Source: Aeromonas tecta (lineage in GTDB: Bacteria; Pseudomonadota; Gammaproteobacteria; Enterobacterales; Aeromonadaceae). Taken from it: a stretch of 39,595 nt of DNA. A program made the position numbers and the translations under genes. The notes below the pieces were generated by a model. It saw only the letters and a list, made by a program, of their open reading frames with translations, was not told the DNA's origin and did no database searches. Where the stretch lies: NCBI RefSeq assembly GCF_000820185.1, contig NZ_CDCA01000043.1, forward strand, positions 1 through 39,595, given 5' to 3'. Below are positions 9,668 through 17,190 of this stretch, in pieces (within the stretch, counting starts at the first letter, position 1; each line of letters starts with the position of its first letter).

Positions 9668-10234
9668 ATGGACAGACCCCAGTTCAGTCTGGATAGGGTC
9701 ATGAATGAGCAGGAGGCCGAGCGCCTCCTCTCTTTTGCCCGCTCGCTGCGGCTCGCTCCCAAATCCTGCCTCTGGCATGCCGGCGACAGCCCGGATCTGC
9801 TGGTCAGGGTGGAGCAGGGGTTGCTGCGGGCCAAGGTGGTACTGGCGGACGGGCGCGAGTACATCAAGGAGTTCTACTGGGAGGGGGACGAGTTCATCGA
9901 CTTCCATCATCTGCTCTCGGGTGAACCCGCCCGTTATAGCCTGGAGGCGCTGGAGCCCTGCCGGTTGCAACTGTTCTCCCTGGCCGATCTGCGCCAGCTT
10001 CCCTGCTGGTCCGACTGGTATCATCACCTGCTGGCTGTGCAGCTGCGCATCAAGGAAGAAAAAGAGCTGCTACTGCTGACCGAGAGTCCCCAGGCCCGTT
10101 ACCAGCACTTCCTTGACCATTTTCCGGCGCTGGATGCCAGGGTACCGGATCACCAGATCGCCGCCTATCTCGGCATCAGCCCCATCAGCCTCAGCCGCAT
10201 TCGCAAGCGGCTCAAGAGTCTTAACCAAGGTTAA
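9668..10234 (+). CDS. Crp/Fnr-family transcriptional regulator
   Basis: With a start at 9668 this is 188 residues; ATG 9701 is an alternative. Residues about 20-115 form a cyclic-nucleotide-binding-type beta-roll (ADGREYIKEFYWEGDEFID, SGEPARYSLEAL), then a long dimer helix (LLAVQLRIKEEKELLLL) and a C-terminal helix-turn-helix with QIAAYLGISPISLSRIRKRL. There is no four-cysteine iron-sulfur cluster arrangement as in Fnr, and the cAMP-contact residues of true Crp are not recognisable, so the ligand is unknown. It lies 8 bases after rlmB and 56 bases before elaA, so it may read through from rnr-rlmB. It is a divergent member, not the global Crp or Fnr. Confidence 0.85.
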   Translation: MDRPQFSLDRVMNEQEAERLLSFARSLRLAPKSCLWHAGDSPDLLVRVEQGLLRAKVVLADGREYIKEFYWEGDEFIDFHHLLSGEPARYSLEALEPCRLQLFSLADLRQLPCWSDWYHHLLAVQLRIKEEKELLLLTESPQARYQHFLDHFPALDARVPDHQIAAYLGISPISLSRIRKRLKSLNQG

Positions 10235-10290
10235 TGCCGGCGCTGGCCTGGGCGTTTATGCTGGCGGGCCGGATCCATAAGGAGTTGTCG

Positions 10291-10743
10291 ATGAATTGGA
10301 GTCTCAAGCCCTGGTGTGACCTCACCACGGACGAATTGTATGAGTTGCTTGCCCTGCGCGCCGAGGTGTTTGTGGTGGAGCAGACCTGTCCCTTCCAGGA
10401 TCTGGACGGACTGGATCGCCGTGATGGCGTATTGCACCTGCTCGGCTATGAGGGCCGGCATCTGGCGGCCTACGCCCGCATCATGGCCCCCGGTATAGGT
10501 GACGAGCAGGGTGTTGCTATCGGCCGGGTGGTTAGCTCGCCCGCATCGCGGGGCGGTGGTCTGGGTCACCGTCTATTGAGCGAGGCCGTCAAAGGCTGTG
10601 AAACTGTCTGGCCGGGTCATTCCATCTGGCTCGGGGCCCAGGCCCACCTGCAGGGTTTCTATGGGCAGCACGGTTTCGTGGCGGAAGGGGAGGGCTATAT
10701 CGAAGACGACATCCCGCATATGGGGATGCGCAAGGCACCCTGA
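10291..10743 (+). CDS. elaA: ElaA-type GNAT acyltransferase
   Basis: This 150-residue protein matches E. coli ElaA along its length: LRAEVFVVEQTCPFQDLDGLD near the start, YARIMAP, the acetyl-CoA loop SRGGGLGHRLL, and AQAHLQGFYGQHGF near the C-terminus. It is a cytoplasmic N-acyltransferase whose physiological substrate is not established. AAGGAG lies 7 bases before the ATG. It follows the Crp/Fnr-type gene on the same strand. Confidence 0.9.
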   Translation: MNWSLKPWCDLTTDELYELLALRAEVFVVEQTCPFQDLDGLDRRDGVLHLLGYEGRHLAAYARIMAPGIGDEQGVAIGRVVSSPASRGGGLGHRLLSEAVKGCETVWPGHSIWLGAQAHLQGFYGQHGFVAEGEGYIEDDIPHMGMRKAP

Positions 10744-10759
10744 GCCGACGCCGAGCCAA

Positions 10760-10783
10760 GGGAGCCTTCATGAGATGGCTCCC
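10760..10783 (+). terminator. Possible terminator hairpin after elaA
   Basis: An inverted repeat GGGAGCC/GGCTCCC (10760-10766 with 10777-10783, 10-base loop) lies 17 bases after elaA. There is no run of T after it, so this could be a weak or Rho-assisted terminator or simply an mRNA-stabilising stem. Confidence 0.35.
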
Positions 10784-10822
10784 AGATTGCTGTGCTACAA
10801 ACGGGTATGATGCCCGTCCCGA

Positions 10823-11677
10823 ATGGACTGGAACCCTGTCGTGACTCCCACCATCTTCGCGGCCATCTTGCTGGCCGCCCTGTTGCACGCGCTCTGGAAC
10901 GCGCTAGCCAAGCGCCAGGCTGCGGGCCGGGTCAGCGTCTTGCTGGTCGCCCTCTGCTCCGGCCTGTTTTCTCTCCCCTTCTTGCCGCTGGTGGGACTGC
11001 CTGCACCGGCCGAGTATCCCTGGCTGGCACTCTCGGTGCTGCTGCATTGCGGTTATTGCCTGTTTCTCGGCCGCGCCTACCGGCTCGGAGAGTTTGGCCA
11101 GATCTATCCCCTTGCCCGTGGCAGCGCCCCACTGCTGACCCTGCTGCTCGGGGCCCTGCTGCTGGGGGAGTGGCCCGGATGGCTGGCTGCGGTGGGGGCT
11201 CTGGTGCTGGTGAGCGGGGTTCTGCTGATGGCGTGGCGCGGCGGCATCAGGTTGGAGCCTGCCGCCCTTATCGCCGTGTTGATCACGGCGCTCTTTACCG
11301 CCGCCTACACCCTGTCTGATGGCATGGGGGCGCGCTCGGCCGGCGCGCCGGTGCGTTATACCCTCTGGCTATTCACCCTGACAGCCCTAGTTATGCCGCT
11401 GCTGATGCAGTGGCAGAGCCGTGGTGCCTGGCGCACGCTGAACCGGGTTGACTGGTATAAGGGGGCCGTCGGGGGCGGGTTGTCGCTGCTCGCCTACGGC
11501 ATCGTCATCTGGGCCATGACCAAGGCGCCCATCGGGCTGGTGGCAGCGCTGCGAGAAAGCAGCGTGCTGTTTGCCGTGCTGCTCTCCTGGCTCTGGCTGG
11601 GGGAGCGGCTGGGACGGGTCAGGGTAGTCGCCGCCCTGGTGATCCTGTGCGGCATCCTGCTGATCAGGCTTAGCTGA
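10823..11677 (+). CDS. EamA/DMT-family membrane transporter
   Basis: This 284-residue protein is almost entirely hydrophobic, with about ten transmembrane helices in the two-fold EamA repeat (first repeat about 5-135, second about 150-283). The conserved small-residue motifs include the helix containing GFIGLVAALRES-like residues (AMTKAPIGLVAALRESSVLFA) and LGERLGRVRVVAALVILCGI. Members export amino acids or other metabolites across the inner membrane; the substrate cannot be told from sequence. ATG 10823 is used; GTG 10841 is an alternative with a slightly better GGAA upstream. It ends at a shared terminator facing the AlaX-type gene. Confidence 0.88.
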   Translation: MDWNPVVTPTIFAAILLAALLHALWNALAKRQAAGRVSVLLVALCSGLFSLPFLPLVGLPAPAEYPWLALSVLLHCGYCLFLGRAYRLGEFGQIYPLARGSAPLLTLLLGALLLGEWPGWLAAVGALVLVSGVLLMAWRGGIRLEPAALIAVLITALFTAAYTLSDGMGARSAGAPVRYTLWLFTLTALVMPLLMQWQSRGAWRTLNRVDWYKGAVGGGLSLLAYGIVIWAMTKAPIGLVAALRESSVLFAVLLSWLWLGERLGRVRVVAALVILCGILLIRLS

Positions 11678-11683
11678 TGGGAG

Positions 11684-11718
11684 AACGCCGAGTCGAGACA
11701 TGGCCGACTCGGCGTTTT
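11684..11718. terminator. Bidirectional intrinsic terminator (EamA gene / alaX-type gene)
   Basis: A perfect 12-bp stem AACGCCGAGTCG/CGACTCGGCGTT (11684-11695 with 11705-11716) with a 9-base loop is followed by TTTT on the plus strand. It sits between the two convergent stop codons. Confidence 0.85.
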
Positions 11719-11720
11719 GC

Positions 11721-12569
11721 TTAAGGGGCGACCCGGCTGATCAGGGTGAAGCCTTCCTCTGCGGGGGTGAGTTGTACCCTGACCTGACCCAGCTCGGCCA
11801 GGCTGCCGACATGAGTACCACCGCAGGGGATGGTCAGCTCGTTTCCTTCGAGCACACAGTGCCAGTAGCGCGAGTCGATGATGGCGTCGCCGGCCCGTGA
11901 GCGGCGGATCTCGCCCCCCTCTGCCAGCCAACTGGCCAACTGCTCATTAATGCTTTGTTCGATGGCGGGCAGGGCCGCGAGCAGCTCCACCGCCATCACC
12001 CCCTTCTTGCGCAGGCTCTTGCCGATCCGGTACTGCTCCCGGGAGCCGTTAGGCTCGACCCTGGAAAGCGCAATGGCGAGCCGGTCAAAATCCGGCTGAC
12101 CGAGGGCATCCCGCTCGTCCACTTCCTTACGCCAGTAAGCAGCGACTACCCGGTTGAGCGCCAGTGCCGCCAGGTGGCAGCCGCTGTGACCCAGGCTCAG
12201 GCCATGGCGAGCCTCGGCATCCACCCGCAACTCGACCTCACTGCCGACCGCCAGCTCATGCTTGCCAGCCAGCGGATGCACCACCACGAAGGCCCAACCT
12301 TCGGCGCCGCGCTTGACCGGAATATCCTGATCGACAAACAGCTCGCCATCCGGGCTGATGGCGCCCATGCGGCAGGGGCCCACGGCGGCACTGCCGCCAT
12401 CCCATACCACAGTGCCCACGTCTCCCGGTTGATCGGGCCAGAGGTGGCTCTGGGGATGAAAAGGTGTGAGGTCGGTCACCAGCAGGGTCGGCTGAGCGGC
12501 CTGGCAATAGACCACTTTGGCCTGCTCCTGATGATGGCCCAGCACGAAGCTGGCGCGGCTATGTTCCAT
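11721..12569 (-). CDS. AlaX-type alanyl-tRNA editing hydrolase
   Basis: This 282-residue protein resembles the editing domain of alanyl-tRNA synthetase. AlaX proteins act in trans to remove wrongly attached Ser (or Gly) from tRNA-Ala. An N-terminal barrel-like part (about 1-115) precedes the zinc-binding editing core, with His128 and His132 (GHSGCH) and a CGGTHVGSL motif near residue 250 that supplies the remaining Cys/His ligands. The start at 12569 (MEHSRAS) has AGGAG upstream; the open frame extends further but lacks a good start. It lies downstream of mntH, separated by a long hairpin. Substrate preference is not determined. Confidence 0.85.
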   Translation of the reverse strand: MEHSRASFVLGHHQEQAKVVYCQAAQPTLLVTDLTPFHPQSHLWPDQPGDVGTVVWDGGSAAVGPCRMGAISPDGELFVDQDIPVKRGAEGWAFVVVHPLAGKHELAVGSEVELRVDAEARHGLSLGHSGCHLAALALNRVVAAYWRKEVDERDALGQPDFDRLAIALSRVEPNGSREQYRIGKSLRKKGVMAVELLAALPAIEQSINEQLASWLAEGGEIRRSRAGDAIIDSRYWHCVLEGNELTIPCGGTHVGSLAELGQVRVQLTPAEEGFTLISRVAP

Positions 12570-12621
12570 GAATGGCTCCTGCGTACGGCATATGAGGAAA
12601 GTCGCAGCATACGCCAAAGTG

Positions 12622-12659
12622 CAGACAGGCTCATTAACCCGCGTTAATGAGCCTGTCTG
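12622..12659. repeat. Perfect 17-bp inverted repeat with 4-base loop between mntH and alaX-type gene
   Basis: Bases 12622-12638 (CAGACAGGCTCATTAAC) pair perfectly with 12643-12659 around the loop CCGC. The stem starts 19 bases beyond the mntH stop in its direction of transcription and lies 53-90 bases before the next minus-strand gene. There is no T run on either side, so it is not a classic intrinsic terminator. It could still terminate or protect the mntH transcript, or it could be a protein-binding palindrome. Confidence 0.7.
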
Positions 12660-12677
12660 GAGGTGGCCGATTGGGCG

Positions 12678-13901
12678 CTAGATCATGGAGACCAGCAGGT
12701 AGGCGTTGAGGCCGATCACCAGGGCGACGATCAGGCGTCCCAGTGCCTGGGTGACCGGGTGATTGCGATGCTGGCCCATCAGGGTGCGATCGCCGGTCAG
12801 GATCAGCAGGGGAATGAGCGCAAGGGCGATACCAAAGCTCAGGACCACCTGGCTCAGTACCAGGATCTCGGTGGTGTTGAACCCCATGGCGATCACCACG
12901 AAGGCGGGGGCCATGGTGATGGCCCGGCGCAGCCAGAGCGGAATGGTGAAACGCACGAAGCCCTGCATCACCACCTGGCCGGCGAGTGTGCCCACCACGG
13001 TGGAAGAGATGCCGGACGCCACCAGGGATAGGCCAAACAGGGTCGCCGCCGCCGGCCCGAGCAAGGGGGTGAGCGTCTGGTAGGCGGTTTCCAGCTCGGC
13101 CACCGGCTGGCTGCCCGTGCCGTGGAAAGCCGCCGCGGCCATGGCCATCATGGCCAGGTTGACGAAGCCGGCGATGGTCATGGCGATGGCGACATCCACC
13201 TTGGTGGTGTGCAATCGCTGGGTGATGGTGCCCTGATCCTGGGTGTGCTGGGTCAGCGCCGAGTGCAGATAGATGACGTGGGGCATGACGGTTGCGCCGA
13301 GCACGCCGGCGGCGAGATAGACGGCATCGCTGTTGGGCAGGCCCGGGAAGAGAGCGCCTTCCAGCAGGCTTGGCAGGTGAGGGCGAGAGAACACCAGTTC
13401 GACGATATAGGCGGCGGCGACGAACAGCAGCAGGCCGCCCACCACGAACTCCAGCGGCTTCTGGCCACGGCTCTGCAGCATCAGGATAGCCCAGGTGACC
13501 ACGGCCGTGATGCAGGCCCCTTCCAGCAAGGTGACGCCGAGCAGCAGCTTGAAGCCCACGGCCGCGCCGATGAACTCGGCGAGATCGGTGGCCATGGCGA
13601 TGAGCTCCGCCTGTACCCAGTAGGCCCAAACCGCGGGTTTGGGCAACTTGTCGCGGATGTGCTCCGCCAGGTTCTTGCCGGTGACGATACCGAGCTTGGC
13701 GGAGAGGGTCTGCACCAGCATGGCCATCAGGTTGGCCCACACCACCACCCACAACAGTTGATAGCCAAAGGTGGATCCCGCCTGGATATTGGTGGCGAAA
13801 TTACCCGGATCTATATAGCCGATGGCGGCAATAAAGGCGGGCCCCAGCAGGGTCAGCTTGAATTTGCGGGCCGGGATGGCCGTGCTCAACGCGGGTTGCA
13901 T
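12678..13901 (-). CDS. mntH: NRAMP-family divalent metal (Mn2+/Fe2+) : proton symporter
   Basis: This 407-residue inner-membrane protein has about 11 helices and carries the NRAMP hallmarks: D31-P-G-N34 in helix 1 ([11 protein letters not shown]) and the helix 6 motif [11 protein letters not shown] near residues 206-216, which together bind the metal. It imports manganese, and probably iron, with protons. The start at 13901 (MQPALST) is chosen because GGAGG lies 8 bases upstream; the open frame before it contains the Fur box and promoter and is not coding. Control by Fur is predicted from the operator upstream. Confidence 0.95.
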   Translation of the reverse strand: MQPALSTAIPARKFKLTLLGPAFIAAIGYIDPGNFATNIQAGSTFGYQLLWVVVWANLMAMLVQTLSAKLGIVTGKNLAEHIRDKLPKPAVWAYWVQAELIAMATDLAEFIGAAVGFKLLLGVTLLEGACITAVVTWAILMLQSRGQKPLEFVVGGLLLFVAAAYIVELVFSRPHLPSLLEGALFPGLPNSDAVYLAAGVLGATVMPHVIYLHSALTQHTQDQGTITQRLHTTKVDVAIAMTIAGFVNLAMMAMAAAAFHGTGSQPVAELETAYQTLTPLLGPAAATLFGLSLVASGISSTVVGTLAGQVVMQGFVRFTIPLWLRRAITMAPAFVVIAMGFNTTEILVLSQVVLSFGIALALIPLLILTGDRTLMGQHRNHPVTQALGRLIVALVIGLNAYLLVSMI

Positions 13902-13930
13902 GCTATCACCCTCCATAAGGTCATGAGGAT

Positions 13931-13960
13931 AGAATAGATCTAAATGATAATTGTTATCAA
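13931..13960 (-). promoter_or_regulatory. mntH promoter (-35/-10)
   Basis: On the minus strand, TTGATA (complement of 13955-13960; five of six matches to the -35 consensus) and TATTCT (complement of 13931-13936; four of six) are 18 bases apart, about 30 bases before the mntH start. The -35 lies inside the Fur palindrome. Confidence 0.6.
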
Positions 13961-13962
13961 TT
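13943..13962. promoter_or_regulatory. Fur box overlapping the mntH promoter
   Basis: AATGATAATTGTTATCAATT is a near-perfect palindrome. Its core TGATAAT-T-GTTATCA (13945-13959) matches the 7-1-7 Fur consensus TGATAATxATTATCA at all but one position. It overlaps the -35 element, the usual arrangement for iron-dependent repression. Confidence 0.85.
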
Positions 13963-14008
13963 GAAGTTTTGTATCGAAGCCATCGATAAAAACATCTGTC
14001 GACGCCAG

Positions 14009-14037
14009 TTGCAGTGAGAGAGGCGATTTCGTACAAT
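14009..14037 (+). promoter_or_regulatory. Promoter of the rpsF-rpsR-rplI operon
   Basis: TTGCAG (14009-14014) and TACAAT (14032-14037) are 17 bases apart, about 100 bases before rpsF. The GC-rich ACGCCGCCC after the -10 resembles a stringent-response discriminator, as expected for a ribosomal protein operon. The leader to 14139 has room for autoregulatory structure. Confidence 0.65.
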
Positions 14038-14139
14038 ACGCCGCCCTAGAAAGCAGTGTTTAAACACCACTATGTTCCTTGCCTCCGAGGTTTGGCTGCA
14101 CCTGGGCGGAGGCTGAATTAATCCGTAAGGAGCTAATTA

Positions 14140-14526
14140 ATGCGTCATTACGAAATCGTCTTCATGGTTCACCCGGACCAGAGCGAGCAAGTACCTGGCA
14201 TGATCGAGCGTTACACCGGCGCTATCACCACCGCTGGTGGCACTATTCATCGCATGGAAGATTGGGGCCGTCGTCAACTGGCTTACCCGATCGACAAGCT
14301 GCACAAAGCTCACTACGTTCTGATGAACGTGGAAGCCGAGCAGGCCGTTATCGATGAGCTGGAAACCAACTTCCGCTTCAACGATGCCGTTATCCGCAAC
14401 ATGATCATGCGCACCAAGCACGCCGTGACTGAAGTTTCTCCGATGGCCAAGGCCAAAGAAGAGCGCTTCCCACGTCGTGACGACGAGCGCCGCGAAGATG
14501 CTGTTGAAGCTTCTTCCGAAGAGTAA
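14140..14526 (+). CDS. rpsF: 30S ribosomal protein S6
   Basis: This 128-residue protein has the standard S6 start [18 protein letters not shown], the central [12 protein letters not shown] segment and an acidic tail (VEASSEE). In E. coli the S6 C-terminus is the target of RimK glutamylation; the glutamate-rich tail is kept here. S6 binds 16S rRNA with S18 in the platform of the small subunit. A good TAAGGAG lies before the start. It is the first gene of the operon. Confidence 0.97.
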   Translation: MRHYEIVFMVHPDQSEQVPGMIERYTGAITTAGGTIHRMEDWGRRQLAYPIDKLHKAHYVLMNVEAEQAVIDELETNFRFNDAVIRNMIMRTKHAVTEVSPMAKAKEERFPRRDDERREDAVEASSEE

Positions 14527-14544
14527 TTCTGGATCACTGAATAG

Positions 14545-14787
<243 letters not shown>

Positions 14788-14836
14788 GAATCGGTCCGGC
14801 ACTTAAGCCTAACTCAACTTTCTTAGAGGAAAGGTA

Positions 14837-15283
14837 ATGCAAGTTATCCTGCTCGACAAAATCGCCAAACTGGGCGGTCTGGGTGATCAAGTCGCTGTTA
14901 AAGCTGGCTACGCCCGTAACTATCTGATCCCGCAAGGCAAAGCCGTTATGGCTACCAAGGCCAACATCGAGACCTTCGATGCTCGCCGTGCTGAACTGGA
15001 AGCCAAACTGGCTGCCGGTAAAGCTGCCGCTGAAGAGCGCGCTGCCAAGCTGGGTGAACTGGCTGCCGTTGTTATCGCCTCCAAATCTGGCGACGAAGGC
15101 AAGCTGTTCGGTTCCATCGGTACCCGTGACGTGGCTGAAGCCATCACTGCTGCCGGCGTCGCCGTTGCCAAGAGCGAAGTCCGTATGGGCAACGTTCTGC
15201 GTAACACCGGCGAGTACGAAGTTGTTGTTCAGCTGCACGCTGACGTCAAAGCAACCGTACAGATCCAGGTTGTTGCTCTGTAA
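14837..15283 (+). CDS. rplI: 50S ribosomal protein L9
   Basis: This 148-residue protein has the two-domain L9 layout: an N-terminal 23S rRNA-binding domain ([32 protein letters not shown]), a long Ala/Glu/Lys connecting helix (about 40-75) and a C-terminal domain with [26 protein letters not shown] precedes the start. It is the last gene of the operon and is followed by a strong terminator. Confidence 0.97.
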   Translation: MQVILLDKIAKLGGLGDQVAVKAGYARNYLIPQGKAVMATKANIETFDARRAELEAKLAAGKAAAEERAAKLGELAAVVIASKSGDEGKLFGSIGTRDVAEAITAAGVAVAKSEVRMGNVLRNTGEYEVVVQLHADVKATVQIQVVAL

Positions 15284-15301
15284 TAGCGTCTCGCTTTGCA
15301 G

Positions 15302-15332
15302 AAAAAACCCGCGCAACTGCGCGGGTTTTTTT
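15302..15332 (+). terminator. Intrinsic terminator of the rpsF-rpsR-rplI operon
   Basis: Stem CCCGCGC/GCGCGGG (15308-15314 with 15319-15325), loop AACT, flanked by AAAAAA before and TTTTTTT after. Confidence 0.93.
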
Positions 15333-15395
15333 CTTTTTGAATCAAGGGGGGATCAAAGGGTAAAGTGAGGTTCTGTTCTTCTGGAGGAGATCCTT

Positions 15396-16139
15396 ATGGC
15401 TGCCTGGGTCGAAGGTCGGGTACTCGAGCGAATCGAGTGGACGTCCACCCTGTTTTCCCTGCGTATCGCGGCGGACCTCGCCCCCTACAAGGCGGGGCAA
15501 TTTACCAAGCTGGCCCTGCAACGGGGTGAGCAGCGCATTCAGCGCGCGTACTCTTTCGTCAATCCTCCCTCTGCCCCCTATCACGAATTCTATCTGGTCG
15601 AGATCCCGGACGGCGAACTGACCCCCTCGCTCGGTGCCTTGCAGCCCGGAGACAGCCTGTTGGTCTACTCGCAAGGGACGGGGTTTCTGACCCTGGATGA
15701 GCTGCCCGCCGGGCGCGATCTCTGGCTGCTCTCCACCGGTACCGCCATCGGCCCCTTCCTCGCCATGCTGGCAGACGGTGAGGCGTTCGAGCGCTTCGAG
15801 AATCTGGTGCTGGTGCACGGGGTGCGCAAGGGCGAAGAGCTCACCTATCAGGCGCTGATTACCAGCCTGATCGAGCAGTATGACGGGCGTTTTCGCTATG
15901 TTCCCTTCGTCAGTCGGGAGGAGTGGCCGGATGCCATCAGCGGCCGGATCCCGGCAGCCATCGGTGACGGGCGGTTGCAGGCGCGGGTTGGGCTCGAGTT
16001 TGCGGCCGAGCACAGTCAGGTGATGATCTGTGGCAATCCTGCCATGGTGAAGGAGACCCAGCAGGCCTTGCTGGCGCTGGGGTTGGCCAAGAATCTGCGG
16101 CGGGCGCCGGGCAATATCAGTGCGGAAAATTACTGGTAG
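15396..16139 (+). CDS. fpr: Ferredoxin/flavodoxin-NADP+ reductase
   Basis: This 247-residue protein matches E. coli Fpr in length and motifs. FAD-binding residues lie in R50-AYSFVNPP. The NADP-binding STGTAIGPFLAML and CGNPAMVKETQQ segments are intact, and the protein ends in an aromatic Trp that stacks on the flavin (SAENYW). It passes electrons between NADPH and ferredoxin or flavodoxin and contributes to oxidative stress defence and iron-sulfur and radical enzymes. GGAGGAGA before the ATG is a strong ribosome site. It is monocistronic by position. Confidence 0.95.
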   Translation: MAAWVEGRVLERIEWTSTLFSLRIAADLAPYKAGQFTKLALQRGEQRIQRAYSFVNPPSAPYHEFYLVEIPDGELTPSLGALQPGDSLLVYSQGTGFLTLDELPAGRDLWLLSTGTAIGPFLAMLADGEAFERFENLVLVHGVRKGEELTYQALITSLIEQYDGRFRYVPFVSREEWPDAISGRIPAAIGDGRLQARVGLEFAAEHSQVMICGNPAMVKETQQALLALGLAKNLRRAPGNISAENYW

Positions 16140-16162
16140 ATAAGGCAGTGTAACGCGCTAAT

Positions 16163-16360
16163 TTACTCTGTTTTTCCATTCACTTCTTTTGCTGGAATCA
16201 TTGTTTCTGGTTCGTCATGCTGCCTCATGGCGGCATCTCGCTTCGCCTGAGATGGCTCATTTTGACGCGTTGTCGCGGCATCGGGGCGTGCAGGGGGCGC
16301 GTCAAATGCCGCGCCGCTATTGAGCAGTCGGGAGAGCAAATGGGAGATGGAGTTGCGCAT
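16163..16360 (-). CDS. Small hypothetical protein (about 65 residues)
   Basis: The start at ATG 16360 has GAGG 5 bases upstream on the minus strand and gives a 65-residue, Ala/Arg/Pro/Gln-rich, probably disordered protein (MRNSISHLLSRLLNSGAAFD...). A short amphipathic helix at the start is the only predicted structure. I do not recognise a family. It is convergent with fpr, 23 bases apart. The frame is open further upstream, but no better start is seen. It is a modest candidate; comparison with relatives would decide. Confidence 0.45.
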   Translation of the reverse strand: MRNSISHLLSRLLNSGAAFDAPPARPDAATTRQNEPSQAKRDAAMRQHDEPETMIPAKEVNGKTE

Positions 16361-16612
16361 GATAGCCTCGTCACAGCAGGAGGAGGCGCAGTGTATCGCC
16401 ATCAAGCTTAACGGAAACGGAACGGCGTTCGCGCCAGCTCTTGCGGGAGTTGGTGATGAACGGGCGGGTAACGTGGTGGATTGGGTCGACATCCTCTGAC
16501 CTGAGGCCAGAATATAAAGAATGTCAGTCAATTATTCCTAATACATGTAAATAAACCGCATCTTTTGCTGTCGCTGAGTGGGGCCCCTGACGGTAGCAGG
16601 GGCTTGCCAGCG

Positions 16613-16939
16613 TCATTTATTCTTGTTGTTCCCCTTATCTTTTCCCTTCTGTTTGTCATGGCCCTTGCCGGGGTTGTTGCCGCTGTGGATGCTGCGGTTG
16701 TAGTGGTCGCGGTATTTGCCGTCCATGTTGTCGCAGTTGAGCTGGATGCGGTTGTCGCGGGTGCTGACATCCAGGCAGTTGTCCTGCCACCAACCGTACT
16801 CCTTGTCGTCCCAGCCCAGGTTCACCTTGATGTTGTCGGTGGAGATCCTGATGCCGTCGTCGTCCTTGTGGGGAGGCGTGGCCGACGCGGCGCCCTGGAC
16901 GAATAACAGGCTGAGCAGCAGGGGGGTGAGAGTGCGCAT
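16613..16939 (-). CDS. Small exported protein with Lys/Asn/Gly-rich tail, unknown function
   Basis: This 108-residue protein has a clear Sec signal peptide (residues 1-19, LTPLLLSLLFVQGAASA). The short mature domain is rich in Trp, Asp and Asn (NIKVNLGWDDKEYGWWQDN, then two cysteines in NCLDV and LNCDNM that could pair). The tail is very hydrophilic and repetitive from about residue 88 (GKGHDKQKGKDKGNNKNK). The start has GAGG 6 bases upstream. No family is recognised. It is probably periplasmic or secreted; the basic tail could bind a polyanion such as DNA or LPS, but that is speculation. It stands alone on the minus strand. Confidence 0.65.
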   Translation of the reverse strand: MRTLTPLLLSLLFVQGAASATPPHKDDDGIRISTDNIKVNLGWDDKEYGWWQDNCLDVSTRDNRIQLNCDNMDGKYRDHYNRSIHSGNNPGKGHDKQKGKDKGNNKNK

Positions 16940-17122
16940 GATGACCTCGATGTCAGGGGAATGAGTGTCAGTGTATTCGCCCGTCCCTTAATCATGGCGG
17001 AATAGAGATGTAACGCTGCGCCTGCACCAGCCGCCCGAGGCGGCGCAGGGATGGCTATTTGTCCAATTAGGTCGGGTTCTGCCCATCCAAACCGGGATAT
17101 GAAGGAAATCCGGCGATGGGTC

Positions 17123-17150
17123 TTCATTCTGCGGTCTGGCTGACTATAAT
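17123..17150 (+). promoter_or_regulatory. Candidate promoter for the gene at 17191
   Basis: A perfect -10 TATAAT (17145-17150) has a weak -35 TTCATT (17123-17128) 16 bases upstream. Transcription would begin near 17157, leaving a leader of about 34 bases. The rest of the 16940-17190 gap holds only GC-rich inverted repeats near 17016-17048. Confidence 0.45.
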
Positions 17151-17190
17151 CGGCAGCCAAATTTCCTCTGCACCACATCGCCTCTTCATC

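Noticed and set aside
10787..10811. TTGCTG and TATGAT before the EamA gene as a promoter
   Set aside because: Spacing is only 13 bases, too short for a sigma-70 promoter.
16583..16603. GC-rich inverted repeat GCCCCTG/CAGGGGC after the secreted protein gene
   Set aside because: No T tract on the minus strand after the stem, and GGGGCCCC context makes chance pairing likely; not called as a terminator.
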